A stretch of DNA of 64,000 bases from Sphingobium yanoikuyae (lineage in GTDB: Bacteria > Pseudomonadota > Alphaproteobacteria > Sphingomonadales > Sphingomonadaceae): contig NZ_CP053021.1 in the NCBI RefSeq assembly GCF_013001025.1, forward strand, positions 2,435,501 through 2,499,500, written 5' to 3'. How positions within the stretch are numbered: the stretch's first letter is position 1; each line of letters opens with the position of its first letter. The notes below the pieces were generated by a model. It did no database searches. It was given only the letters and a program-made list of their open reading frames with translations, and was not told the DNA's origin. Of this stretch, positions 46,101 through 53,886 are shown one piece after another. A program made the position numbers and the translations under genes.

Positions 46101-46193
46101 CACAAGACACCAGACCAGCCTCAAACGGCGGGCGCGCCCACAATACTAAGCATCTCGCCTGAGCCAGAGACCATGGCAGTGCCGTCATCATAG
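43110..46193 (+). CDS. SNF2/RapA-like helicase of the putative defence operon
   Basis: A 1027-residue superfamily 2 ATPase. Walker A is DEVGLGKT at 33-40, the DExx box is ILDEFQCY at 238-245, and motif III is LLSATPYR near 276-282. A C-terminal helicase domain has TSVGQEGLDFHS and the arginine-finger motif VI EQREGRVQRFGG near 865-876. DEVGLGKT and the motif VI context are typical of RapA/DrmD-like SNF2 proteins. A long insert between motifs III and IV-VI is unassigned. It is translationally coupled to the PLD gene. The last 73 bases overlap a convergent small gene on the other strand. Confidence 0.85.
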   Translation: MSASSKPFQKATIAAATQALRGANPLRRFLVADEVGLGKTVVARDTLAALCEKARKFTVYYISSGHKVADQNKTELLRFLDEEAADAALSKIDRVGLIPFEQKRAGSLRLYAFTPLTSFSGTKRLYGGKAVERAFIKLLLDEIYPGLTDAFPKNFIEHGATTGWRWAVAEAQEKYAHASSGFKTAYGRALRSEFGTPARDAIAKMANDSTISDGHTIGLMRKALAQAALDSAMPHLVILDEFQCYRELLDASADNPLARQLLHGKDGDTAPPILLLSATPYRFYAERWETGAGAAPHIELFDLIAFLGGADIRAKAETQFRRFGDLLHLIGRLPVESRQPAIAEAETIKHDLEALLTPLMSRTERPAVREGKEPPPKPVRIEPHDLDVYRHFTNGVDEKLRTSTIAYWLSVPLPAQSLGERYQIARDRDFPATRSVPRLGVTTWSKPPRDGWGSAKLRALSEIVSTEALALPWMLPSLAWWDVAGPWAKVDQPQKMLIFSRFRATPQSVAALVSLEVERTFVAKPSLRYQDAWKKRHLNPKPNQGPTLALFHPSPFLIRAVDPLDVRAGASIKQIRARARQQIIRALPASIAPQAPNRRDGRRRKPGWAVLAAIEAAQRQPYAREFATIQRDWAWAAPKDAALQSLLKLRDEAEPISWISKWELDALVDIALGAPGVVAGRALYRHLPDLFDFKAKHFRKLARFCWTKLRTYLDRPVFWAVLPGKDATAKYQRACVEGCLEAVLDEHFWLRKSKVGAAGLIDDLSAALSANIGTFGFKGPAKKDKIRIRCHAAVPFGATESETLRQDQGDDTQRPARSEEIRSAFNTPFWPYILATTSVGQEGLDFHSWCDRLGHWDLCSSPVDLEQREGRVQRFGGLTVRRPLVAKLGPDALAAARSDGSSPWEAIAACANETFKDDETGLTPWWTLPGAELKRHLFALPQSRDIDRFAKLKTQRLLYRVALGQPDQEDLVELLTNDDPEAMRSLQRLTLDLSAFAHKTPDQPQTAGAPTILSISPEPETMAVPSS

Positions 46194-46384
46194 ACTTCCA
46201 CTTCCTCTCCGGTCGCGAGCCAGTGCGTCTTGAACGACATCTGGTTCTGCCAAATCGTCCCTGTCGAAGTCGGGTCGGTGCCAGAGATCAAGAACTCGTG
46301 GATCTCGACTGGAGCGTCGTTCGATCGCTTCGCCTTCAGAGTTCGAAGAAACGTTTTCTTCGGGCTACCCATTCTAACGGACAT
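46121..46384 (-). CDS. Small SOS-controlled hypothetical protein
   Basis: An 87-residue protein of unknown function. The ATG at 46384 has a near-perfect ribosome site (AAGGAGG, 6 bases upstream). A LexA box lies 29 bases before the start at 46414-46428. The N-terminus is basic (MGSPKKTFLRTLKAKR). The rest is predicted beta-rich (VEIHEFLISGTDPTSTGT, EEVEVYDDGTAMVSGSGE). Its 3' end overlaps the helicase gene tail by 73 bases, so SOS induction would make RNA antisense to that tail. No domain recognised. Confidence 0.65.
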   Translation of the reverse strand: MSVRMGSPKKTFLRTLKAKRSNDAPVEIHEFLISGTDPTSTGTIWQNQMSFKTHWLATGEEVEVYDDGTAMVSGSGEMLSIVGAPAV

Positions 46385-46413
46385 GGTCGACCTCCTTAGG
46401 CGTGAGGCGACTG

Positions 46414-46428
46414 GAACATAAATCGAAC
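46414..46428 (-). promoter_or_regulatory. LexA (SOS) box before the small minus-strand gene
   Basis: GAACATAAATCGAAC, which reads GTTCGATTTATGTTC on the minus strand, matches the alphaproteobacterial LexA consensus GTTC-N7-GTTC. It is nearly identical to the box before imuA at 55382. Confidence 0.8.
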
Positions 46429-46468
46429 AGAAAGCCAACCCCTTTTACCAGCGGCGGTCCTCGCACCC

Positions 46469-46627
46469 GTGGCAGCGGTCGTTCTCGTCGGCTGGCTGTC
46501 CAACGTGCTGACCGTCCTCAACCAAGTCGGTGCGACGGTGATCGCGACCGACGTGATCCGCTTCGCGCTCCCCGTTTCATTTGCGGTCTCGACTGTGCAA
46601 CTCTATCGCGCCCTCAGCAGCGGCTAG
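46469..46627 (+). pseudogene. Possible remnant or very small membrane protein
   Basis: From a GTG at 46469 a 52-residue frame contains a hydrophobic helix (VAAVVLVGWLSNVLTVLNQVG) and a second one (VIRFALPVSFAVSTVQLY), ending LYRALSSG. Composition is like an inner-membrane protein. There is no ribosome site, and similarity-like sequence extends upstream without a start, so it may be the tail of a lost gene. It lies just downstream of the LexA box at 46414. Confidence 0.3.
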
Positions 46628-46817
46628 ACCCAGAATCGATCGGTCATCCGAGCACTACTTCCCAAGCCTCGATGGAATAACTACGCCCTTGGCAGATCCG
46701 CTGGGCCCAAAAAGGATCTCACCTCGAGGGGTCTATCACGCATTGGCTAAGCCAAAATGGAATGGCAGATTGCCTCCATGAGATTTTTAGACGCGAGTTC
46801 AATCCTTTTCGCCGCGA
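46628..46817. other. Probable promoter region of the STAND/nuclease operon
   Basis: No gene is seen. The sequence leads into the ATG at 46818 without a clear Shine-Dalgarno element. Confidence 0.4.
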
Positions 46818-49800
46818 ATGGTCGCTGGGGCTACCTGCATGACTGACGGCGAATCCGCTGGCAGCGATGACGCTGGATCGGGAGCCTATTCCCTCGCGGG
46901 GTACGATTACCAAGTGGATGTGTCGGTATGGCTCGCGCTCGACCTCTTGCTCGCCAACAAGATAGCGCAGTCGATTGAACTTGAGCCCGCGAGCGAAGAG
47001 GACCTAGAGGCGGAGCTGATCGAGCCAGAACCGGGCCGCCTTGTGACGACGGTCGCTGGCGACGGCTATAAGCTTGTCGTTCAGGCCAAGCTGCGCGGCG
47101 GAGATGCGTGGACTGTCCCAAGCGTCAATGCGCTGCTGAAGCATGGCGGCATTCGGAGATTGTCGGCCGCAAGACGCCTCGCCGATGCAAACGTCAGGTA
47201 CCTTCTTATTACCAGCGCGGGGCTTAACGGCGATACCCGCGGTCTGCGTGTCGGCCGCCCGGGAAGTTGGCCGAAACCGGCCGGCATGCCAACTTCGATA
47301 GTATCTAGCCTTCCCGGAAATGCTGCTGGGCGCGTCGGTATAATTGCGAGCATGGACGAGGACCGGCTCGTCGGTGAGATCAAGCGTCTGCTCATCGAGC
47401 GCTTTGGAGTTCCCAATTCTCGCTGGATCGAATGCCTGCATCGGCTGCGTGAGGAAGCCCGTATGCGCGTTCGCCGCGTCGGTGCTGGACGTTGGCAGCG
47501 AGACGAAGTTGCCCACGTCATTCGTGCGCACGATGGATATCTTGCGACCTCGCCTCAGCTGGAAAACTATGTCTATCCCAAGAACTGGGCGGCGCTGCGT
47601 GACGCGATGGGCTCGCCCCGATATGCCGCGGTGATCATCGGACAGTCAGGAACGGGCAAGACCCTCGCGACGCGTAAGCTCTACGAGGAGCTGCGCGCCG
47701 AGAATCCCGGCATGGCATCAAAGCCGATCCGGCAAGGACCGCAACAACTTCGCGACGACAAGACCGATCCTCCCGTCCTTTACGACATCGAGGATCCGTG
47801 GGGCCGTTTCGATTTCGAGCCGGCCAGCCGGCCTTGGAACGATCAGCTTGCCCGCTTTCTTGCCGGCGCCACACATGATCGCCGTATCGTCGTCACTACC
47901 CGACGCGACGTGGGTGTATCGGCAGGCGTCCTCAGTACCATCGAGCCGTGGTTAGTGCCGCTCGAGGTCGAGCACTACGGCCCGAATGAGCGCAGCAAGC
48001 TCTATCGAACCCGGATCGGCACGCTGCCTCGCGATGTGCAAACGCTCGCCGCCGATGCCGAAAAGCAGGTGCTCGACGAGCTCGCCTCACCGCTCGAGAT
48101 CGAGAAGTTTTTCGATGCCATGCGAACATCAGGCCGACCCGAGCCCAATAATGGCGGTGGGTTCATCAAAGCGGCGATGGCTCGCGCGCACGAGGAGTCG
48201 ATTGAGCTAACGGTCGTCGAGCAGATTCGGGAACGGAAAGACGTCGCAGCCGCAGCCGTGATTTGGGGGCTCCTGAAGGCGAGCGAGAAGCTGTCGATCC
48301 GGGCCGTTCGATCGCTGGAAGTCGATCTGGCGGAACGCAGCGACCGGTTCGACCACGGCGTGCAACCCCTTATCGATTTCTTCGCGGCCGCACGCAATCT
48401 GCGCGTCGGCGAAGGCGATGCGACCTATTATCATCCTCGAGTGGAGGCCGGCATTCAGGCAGCGCTGAAGCGCGATCCCGTTCCTGCGGCCGTCGGACTT
48501 CGGACGCTGATTGACGTGTTGACGGATCCAGACGGCCCTGGGGCTGCCTGGGGGTCGGGGATCGCGGCACGTATCCTCGAAGCGACAGGTCGCGTGGAGG
48601 AGTTGGCTGTATCGGCGAAACCTGCCGCGCAAAAAGCGATCGACACCTGGATCGATCAACAGTTCTCAGATCCCGCTACGCGCATTCCTGAACATTTTCG
48701 GATCGCAGCGGCGGTCGGATCGGAGGAGTCGGTCGGCGCGGAATTCGCGCGATACATCAACCATCGGCCCGACAGATCCTTCGCCAACCTGATGCACTGG
48801 AGTTCGCCGGGGCACGGCCAGGATTGGTACGATCGAATGGCTCACGAACCGCAGATGCCGACGATTGCGACACGGTTCGTCCGCGAGATGCTGCCGAATG
48901 ATCGAACCGACTACGGTTCCGCGCTCGTGGCCGATCTCGAGCGCCTCGCGCCCGATCTGACCCCAGTTTATCTCGAGGCGACCGCCGGGATCGTTCGAAA
49001 TGGATTTGACCCGGTCGTCGACACGTTGGCCGAGGGAGCTTTGCGCGATCTCGACGGGTTCGAAACCATCGTTGACGCCGCTGTCGCTGAGCTTGCGCCC
49101 ACACCGAGCGATCCCGAGATGGACCGCAAGGAACGCCTCGCCTACATCAACAGCGTCTATTCCGATGAATATATGGAACATCTCGCCGACCAGGGCGACG
49201 GACACACTGCCCAGCAACTCCTGCGCGCCTATGTCGATAAGGTGCGTGAGGTCAAAGGCTGGCAGCGGCTAGCACAGCATCCGCAGGCTGAAGCGCTTCA
49301 GGCTGACTGGATGCGATCGCTCGCGGCCGACGCCCGCAAAGGAACTCCGCCCAGCTCAGAGGAGCTTGGTGGTGCCTGGTCGATCGTCCGGGACGGCGAG
49401 AACGAAGATGCGATCTGGCACGCGCTTCGTCATCATTGGGACGATACCTATCATGATCGTCTCACCGAACGAATCCGGAGAGGGCTCGACGACAGAGATG
49501 TCAGGACGGCGGCGCTGTCGTGTTTGATTGCCCATCACCGGGAACAGTTGCCGCAAATTCTCGACGGCCTGATCGCTGCCGGTGAACAGGAGCGAGCGGT
49601 CGAACTCGCGATCGATCTCGGCCACATCCTAGCTCAACACGCCAGGAGCGGGCATTTTCTTGAGCCGGACGAAGACGCTCCGAACCCGGAAGAAGATGAA
49701 GTCAACGCCGCCAGGAACCTACTGCCTGCGGAATACGCCGCTATCGCATACGCCGCCCGCGCGCTGCGAAGCAATGCGGCCGAGATCGTTCCGCTCCCGC

Positions 49801-50873
49801 CAGCAGCGGCAGCGTTGCTAGCAGCTACGCCCGGAACACGCCCCGACGTTCGGCGGCTGCGGATCAAGCAACACGCGGTGTTGGGAGCCAATGTCGCGGC
49901 AGACATTGAGGCAACGCTTTCTGAAGCCAAGGTCACCTGGGAGGATGCGCACCCGTGTGCCGAGGCGATAGCCGCCGCAATCGCGCTCGGCCTCAATTCC
50001 ATCGTCGAAGACGCGCTTGATCACATGTTCGCCGACGTCGTCGCCCCCGCGCTCAAGGCGGTCGGCGATCCCTTGGAAGCCCCACTTCCTGCGGGTTTGC
50101 TCGAACTGGCAAAGGCAGAGGGGAGTCCGGTTCGGAAGGCTCTGGTGGCTCTTTTGGTTGCAAAGCCCCATCCCGACCATGTTCCGACCCTGATGTCGCT
50201 GGCACATGACCAGTGGTCTGCTTCCTATCGGCGATACGAGGAGGATGATCACTTCCCAATCGCCCACCAGGCGATTGCCGCGCTTGCGGCACTGCCAAGC
50301 CTGCCAGACGATAATCTTGAACGTCTCGACACGCTCGGGATCGAGACCACCGATCCAAAACTCCGCTACGACGTCTTTGAACTCCTCGTCACGCATGGGG
50401 GGCGTGCGATGCAGGAGCGCCTGCTAGATCGCGCCTGCTCGCCCGGTCGCCCGGCTGTACGACGCGCAGCTGCCCATGCCCTCGTCTTCAAATCGGAGAG
50501 CCTAGATGCGGCCGTTGTCGCCGACATCGACGCGACGACAGTCGCGACCCGTATGCCGAGCGTCGCCGCTTCGCTCGTGCTTGTCGCCGCCTGTCGTGGC
50601 CGGAGCGAATTCGTGATCGAGCTCGCACAGTATCTGGCGGCGCGCCCGAAGCGGCGCGTACTCGTCCTCCTTGCGATCTGGCTAACCCGCGAAGAGCGTC
50701 CGGAAGTGGCTGAGGCGTTGGAGGCGCTCCTTCCCACATGCCATGCAGCGATCGCCTGGCTTCGGAGCGGCCCCGAGACGACTGCCCAGGATGAGCTCGT
50801 CAAGGATCTGGGCGATCCGGCGGTCTGCCAAGAGGTCCTGCGCTGGCTCAACCCCAAGGAGCCAAAGGCGTGA
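46818..50873 (+). CDS. Avs-like protein: Cap4/DUF4297-type nuclease, STAND NTPase, helical repeats
   Basis: A 1351-residue protein with the layout of antiviral STAND ATPases. Residues 25-180 resemble a Cap4/DUF4297 PD-(D/E)xK nuclease: SLAGYDYQVDVSVWLALDLL, acidic ELEPASEEDLE, and Q89-A-K91 as the QxK motif. Residues 250-430 form a P-loop NTPase: Walker A GQSGTGKT at 275-282, Walker B-like LYDIEDPWG at 321-329, and RRIVVTTRRD at 355-364, similar to nSTAND3. The remaining 900 residues are alpha-helical, repeat-like and likely a sensor. An ATG at 46839 is an alternative start. It overlaps the next gene (GTGA). Antiviral function is inferred. Confidence 0.75.
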   Translation: MVAGATCMTDGESAGSDDAGSGAYSLAGYDYQVDVSVWLALDLLLANKIAQSIELEPASEEDLEAELIEPEPGRLVTTVAGDGYKLVVQAKLRGGDAWTVPSVNALLKHGGIRRLSAARRLADANVRYLLITSAGLNGDTRGLRVGRPGSWPKPAGMPTSIVSSLPGNAAGRVGIIASMDEDRLVGEIKRLLIERFGVPNSRWIECLHRLREEARMRVRRVGAGRWQRDEVAHVIRAHDGYLATSPQLENYVYPKNWAALRDAMGSPRYAAVIIGQSGTGKTLATRKLYEELRAENPGMASKPIRQGPQQLRDDKTDPPVLYDIEDPWGRFDFEPASRPWNDQLARFLAGATHDRRIVVTTRRDVGVSAGVLSTIEPWLVPLEVEHYGPNERSKLYRTRIGTLPRDVQTLAADAEKQVLDELASPLEIEKFFDAMRTSGRPEPNNGGGFIKAAMARAHEESIELTVVEQIRERKDVAAAAVIWGLLKASEKLSIRAVRSLEVDLAERSDRFDHGVQPLIDFFAAARNLRVGEGDATYYHPRVEAGIQAALKRDPVPAAVGLRTLIDVLTDPDGPGAAWGSGIAARILEATGRVEELAVSAKPAAQKAIDTWIDQQFSDPATRIPEHFRIAAAVGSEESVGAEFARYINHRPDRSFANLMHWSSPGHGQDWYDRMAHEPQMPTIATRFVREMLPNDRTDYGSALVADLERLAPDLTPVYLEATAGIVRNGFDPVVDTLAEGALRDLDGFETIVDAAVAELAPTPSDPEMDRKERLAYINSVYSDEYMEHLADQGDGHTAQQLLRAYVDKVREVKGWQRLAQHPQAEALQADWMRSLAADARKGTPPSSEELGGAWSIVRDGENEDAIWHALRHHWDDTYHDRLTERIRRGLDDRDVRTAALSCLIAHHREQLPQILDGLIAAGEQERAVELAIDLGHILAQHARSGHFLEPDEDAPNPEEDEVNAARNLLPAEYAAIAYAARALRSNAAEIVPLPPAAAALLAATPGTRPDVRRLRIKQHAVLGANVAADIEATLSEAKVTWEDAHPCAEAIAAAIALGLNSIVEDALDHMFADVVAPALKAVGDPLEAPLPAGLLELAKAEGSPVRKALVALLVAKPHPDHVPTLMSLAHDQWSASYRRYEEDDHFPIAHQAIAALAALPSLPDDNLERLDTLGIETTDPKLRYDVFELLVTHGGRAMQERLLDRACSPGRPAVRRAAAHALVFKSESLDAAVVADIDATTVATRMPSVAASLVLVAACRGRSEFVIELAQYLAARPKRRVLVLLAIWLTREERPEVAEALEALLPTCHAAIAWLRSGPETTAQDELVKDLGDPAVCQEVLRWLNPKEPKA

Positions 50874-51892
50874 AAAAGCCCTTCGACCTGTTGCGTGAGG
50901 TCGCCCGGTTCGGCGCGAGCCAAGGGGTTTCGCTCAATGATCCCGCTATGCCGGCAGCGTTCGGCTTGCATGTCGATGACTCGATGAAGCAGGCGATGTC
51001 GGATCCGGCCTTTCTCCAGGGTCTCCGCGCCGAGGCCATGTTCGAAAACCTCGTGACGAGCCTGGGCGAGGTCATGATGATCAAGCCCGAAGACACTGGT
51101 CCACTCCAATCCGCGGTGCCCATGCAAGCACCCGATTTCCGTATCGTGCTGAAGGACGGGTCGAACTGGCTCGTTGAGGTCAAGAATGTTTACGTACAGA
51201 ACGCCTTTCGCCAGCGCCGCAAGATCCTGAGCCGGAATTATCGGCGCGGGCTCAACAACTATTCGCAGGCGACCGGCGGGACGTTGAAACTGGCTGTTTT
51301 CTGGGCTCGGTGGTCGATCTGGACGTTAATTGACCCCGAGCGCCTCGCTCCCGGTGACCAGGACCTGACGCTCGACATGATGGAAGCGGTCAAAGCCAGT
51401 GAGATGGCAGCGGTTGGCGATCAGACCCTTGCGCTGCGGGCACCGCTAACGCTGCGACTGACGATGGATCCGGATCGCACCAGCGAGATCGGAGAGGACG
51501 GTCGCGTGCTGGTAACGATTGGCAAAGCCCAGCTGTTCTGCGACGGCAAGGAACTCCTGCACCCGCACGATCAGCAGATCGCCTGGACAGTCATGAACTA
51601 TAGTGATTGGGAAACACCGGACGCTCGGGCGAAGGTGGATGGAAACCGCCTTATCTCCATCGAGTTCGAGAGCAATCCGCCAGAGCTGAGCTATCAGGGC
51701 TTCGAGATGGCGGGAAGCCTCAGCCGGATGTTCGCTCACTATTATGCACAACGCACCATGTCCGGCGACGAGGTCGTTGATATCAACGTTCCCGTCCAGA
51801 GCGAATGGTTCGGATCGCTACGTGTCAGCACGGGTTTGGGACGGATGCCGCTTTGGCGCTTCCTCTTGCAACCCAACTACGAAGACTTCTAG
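50870..51892 (+). CDS. PD-(D/E)xK nuclease-like partner of the STAND protein
   Basis: A 340-residue protein whose N-terminal half carries an apparent PD-(D/E)xK core. It shows E55 in LRAEAMFENLV, D89 in QAPDFRIVL, and E103-V-K105 in NWLVEVKNV, with Q133 in NNYSQAT as a possible extra active-site residue. The C-terminal half is unassigned. The GTG start at 50870 overlaps the STAND gene stop, so both are made together. STAND defence proteins usually act alone with a built-in effector, so a separate second nuclease is unusual. Confidence 0.7.
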   Translation: MKKPFDLLREVARFGASQGVSLNDPAMPAAFGLHVDDSMKQAMSDPAFLQGLRAEAMFENLVTSLGEVMMIKPEDTGPLQSAVPMQAPDFRIVLKDGSNWLVEVKNVYVQNAFRQRRKILSRNYRRGLNNYSQATGGTLKLAVFWARWSIWTLIDPERLAPGDQDLTLDMMEAVKASEMAAVGDQTLALRAPLTLRLTMDPDRTSEIGEDGRVLVTIGKAQLFCDGKELLHPHDQQIAWTVMNYSDWETPDARAKVDGNRLISIEFESNPPELSYQGFEMAGSLSRMFAHYYAQRTMSGDEVVDINVPVQSEWFGSLRVSTGLGRMPLWRFLLQPNYEDF

Positions 51893-52389
51893 CCCATGGA
51901 AAGCCACGCCAACAGCGGCTCGCTTCCGCGTGCTTCAATCCTGGAGCATAAGCGCTCGGACTGATTCGTCGCCGAGCATCCCCCAACCGTTTGGTCGCCG
52001 CCACCGCGTTCGCGCCGAGCGCCGGATGAGCCGTATCCTTTCCGTAGACCTGAAGCTGCGTGTATCGAAGAACAAAGGCATGGCCAGGCTTTAGTTAAAC
52101 CACGAGCTCCTGCGCTTCGTCGGCCTCTCCGATTGAGCGGGCCATATCGGAGCTGATATTGTAGACGATTGGATTGCCCGTAAAAGGCCCGCCCGTAAGT
52201 CGCGCTATGCTGTATAAACTGCCTTCAGCCCCGTAACCGAGACCTCGAGCAAGGTCGCGCTCAGGCCTGCCTCGGCAATGCCGGATCAGGGATCACCAGA
52301 CATTTCAGTTGCGATCGACGGACGGCAAGAAGATCATAGTCATCGCCACGGTTTCTCACAGCGGGCCGATGGTCAGGCGCGAGTGTCCG
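51893..52389. other. Gap after the defence island, with a coding-like remnant
   Basis: No intact gene is seen. On the minus strand, from about 52270 to a TAA at 52095, a frame reads GYGAEGSLYSIARLTGGPFT, then IVYNISSDMARSIGEADEA. It has protein-like composition but no start codon, so it is probably the tail of a deleted gene. The family is not recognised. The rest holds short frames only. Confidence 0.4.
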
Positions 52390-52899
52390 CTACAGCGGAA
52401 GCCGCGAACCCGAGGTTATGTCTTCGGTGATGAAGGTCCGCGCCGCCGGCGTCACGAGCAGATCCGCTTCCGGCAATTGGGCGTCGAGCCACTGCATCAC
52501 CTGCCGCCGCTGGATGATCGCACCATGGCGCTCCTGATAACGCGCGACGTCTGGATTGGCGGCCACCGTGATGACGCGATAGCTGAGCGGCCAATCGGCC
52601 ATCGCCGGCTCCCAGATGGCGGCGAGGTAGAAGTGGTTACCGCCGTCGAGCGTTACCCGATAGCGCTTCTCGCCGACGGTCATATGGAATTCGCTCGCCG
52701 GGATCAGACAGCGATTACTCGGGAAGGTCTGCCCCTCCGAGCGCGCGAAACGATAGGTGACCCCAGCGCTGAACCGCGGATCGGAACCCCAGGTCGCCTC
52801 CACCATTTCGATTTCGCTGGTATCGTCTGGGTTTCGCCGGATGATGGCACGACGGCTCCCCAGCGGAGCTTCCAAATCGAAGGGTGTTGGCGACTCCAT
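52390..52899 (-). CDS. SRAP-family protein lacking the N-terminal cysteine
   Basis: A 169-residue SRAP/YedK/HMCES-like protein. The glutamate region (NRCLIPASEFHM) and histidine region (RYQERHGAII) of the family are present. Canonical members begin Met-Cys, with the cysteine forming the DNA crosslink. From the ATG at 52899 this protein begins MESPTPFDLE, with no such cysteine. A frame from 52959 also gives no Met-Cys and would include the LexA box. It is divergent from a canonical SRAP gene and shares its LexA box, which lies 9 bases before this ATG. It may be a non-crosslinking paralogue. Confidence 0.75.
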   Translation of the reverse strand: MESPTPFDLEAPLGSRRAIIRRNPDDTSEIEMVEATWGSDPRFSAGVTYRFARSEGQTFPSNRCLIPASEFHMTVGEKRYRVTLDGGNHFYLAAIWEPAMADWPLSYRVITVAANPDVARYQERHGAIIQRRQVMQWLDAQLPEADLLVTPAARTFITEDITSGSRLPL

Positions 52900-52907
52900 A
52901 ATGCAAG

Positions 52908-52922
52908 GAACATAATGGGAAC
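52908..52922. promoter_or_regulatory. LexA (SOS) box shared by the divergent SRAP genes
   Basis: GAACATAATGGGAAC fits GAAC-N7-GAAC, the reverse reading of the alphaproteobacterial LexA box. It lies in the 52-base gap between the two divergent SRAP starts, so LexA would repress both. Confidence 0.75.
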
Positions 52923-52951
52923 GACGACGGATCGCAAGAAAGGCTGCCCGC

Positions 52952-53539
52952 GTGTGCAATGACTACCGGCTGGAGGTGGATGTCGCCTCGATCATCGAGG
53001 ATTTCGACGACCTCAAGATCAAGATCAAGACGCCTGAGGGTGTTCCCAACCTCGCGCCGCGAGCGGATATCAAGATTACCGATACGGCGCCGATCGTGCG
53101 CACAGGTGCCAGCCGCCTGGAGGGCGAGCTCGTGCAGCGTCGATGGAGCTGGCCCGCGCCAAATAAAAAGCCGGTCTACAATTTTCGGTCAGACGGCCGT
53201 GAGTTCACCACTGGTCGCTGCCTGATCATCGCCGATGGCTTCTACGAGTTTACGACCCCCGACGATCCGAAAAAGAAGCGCAAGGACAAATGGTTGTTCA
53301 CGAAGAAGGACGAGCCGTGGTTCTGCATTGCCGGAATCTGGCGGAGCAATCCGGACATTGGTGAAGCCTTCACGATGCTGACGATGGAGCCAGGCGCCGA
53401 CATCGCGCCCTATCACGACCGCCAGATCGCGATCCTCGATCGCTCCGACTGGGCGAACTGGCTGGACCCTTCGGTGTCGGCGAAGGACATTCTAAAGACG
53501 CGCCCAGCAGGCAGCCTCAATGTCGAGCAGGTGGGGTAA
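52952..53539 (+). CDS. SRAP-domain protein (YedK/HMCES homologue)
   Basis: A 195-residue SOS response-associated protein that shields abasic sites in single-stranded DNA by a covalent crosslink. Starting at the GTG at 52952 it begins Met-Cys2-Asn, and Cys2 is the crosslinking residue. The other active-site residues are in NLAPRADI, the glutamate in ADGFYEFTTP, and the histidine in APYHDRQIAI. It is divergent from the cysteine-less paralogue, with a common LexA box. Confidence 0.92.
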   Translation: MCNDYRLEVDVASIIEDFDDLKIKIKTPEGVPNLAPRADIKITDTAPIVRTGASRLEGELVQRRWSWPAPNKKPVYNFRSDGREFTTGRCLIIADGFYEFTTPDDPKKKRKDKWLFTKKDEPWFCIAGIWRSNPDIGEAFTMLTMEPGADIAPYHDRQIAILDRSDWANWLDPSVSAKDILKTRPAGSLNVEQVG

Positions 53540-53613
53540 CTGGCGACGGCCCGATACGTCGGCCGAACCCGTAGCCTCTCTCAATCGTTGAGCGCCAGCA
53601 TATGGAGGCCACG

Positions 53614-53856
53614 ATGACCAAGCTCAGCACCGAAGACCGCGACGACCTGTCCAAGGGCTCATTCGCATTCCCGAAGCAGCGGAAGGAGCCGCTCGAGAAC
53701 GCGAGCCACGTCCGCAACGCGGTCGCCCGATTCAACCAGGTGAAGGACGTGAGCGACGACGAGCGCGACGAAGCCTGGAAGCGGATTAAGGCGGCGGCGA
53801 AGAAGCACGGCGTGGAAATCAGCGAGAAATCTTGGCGCGAGGTCGCCAAACGCTAG
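53614..53856 (+). CDS. Small DUF6582-like protein
   Basis: An 80-residue charged, helical protein: KLSTEDRDDLSKGSFAFPKQ, then KEPLENASHVRNAVARFNQV and RDEAWKRIKAAAKKHGVEIS. This is the DUF6582/ChaB-like pattern seen in many alphaproteobacteria. Its function is unknown. The ATG at 53614 has GGAGG at 53604-53608, so it is preferred to 53602. It follows the SRAP gene by 75 bases. Confidence 0.7.
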   Translation: MTKLSTEDRDDLSKGSFAFPKQRKEPLENASHVRNAVARFNQVKDVSDDERDEAWKRIKAAAKKHGVEISEKSWREVAKR

Positions 53857-53886
53857 GTCAGCATCATACCTCTCATGACCGTCATT

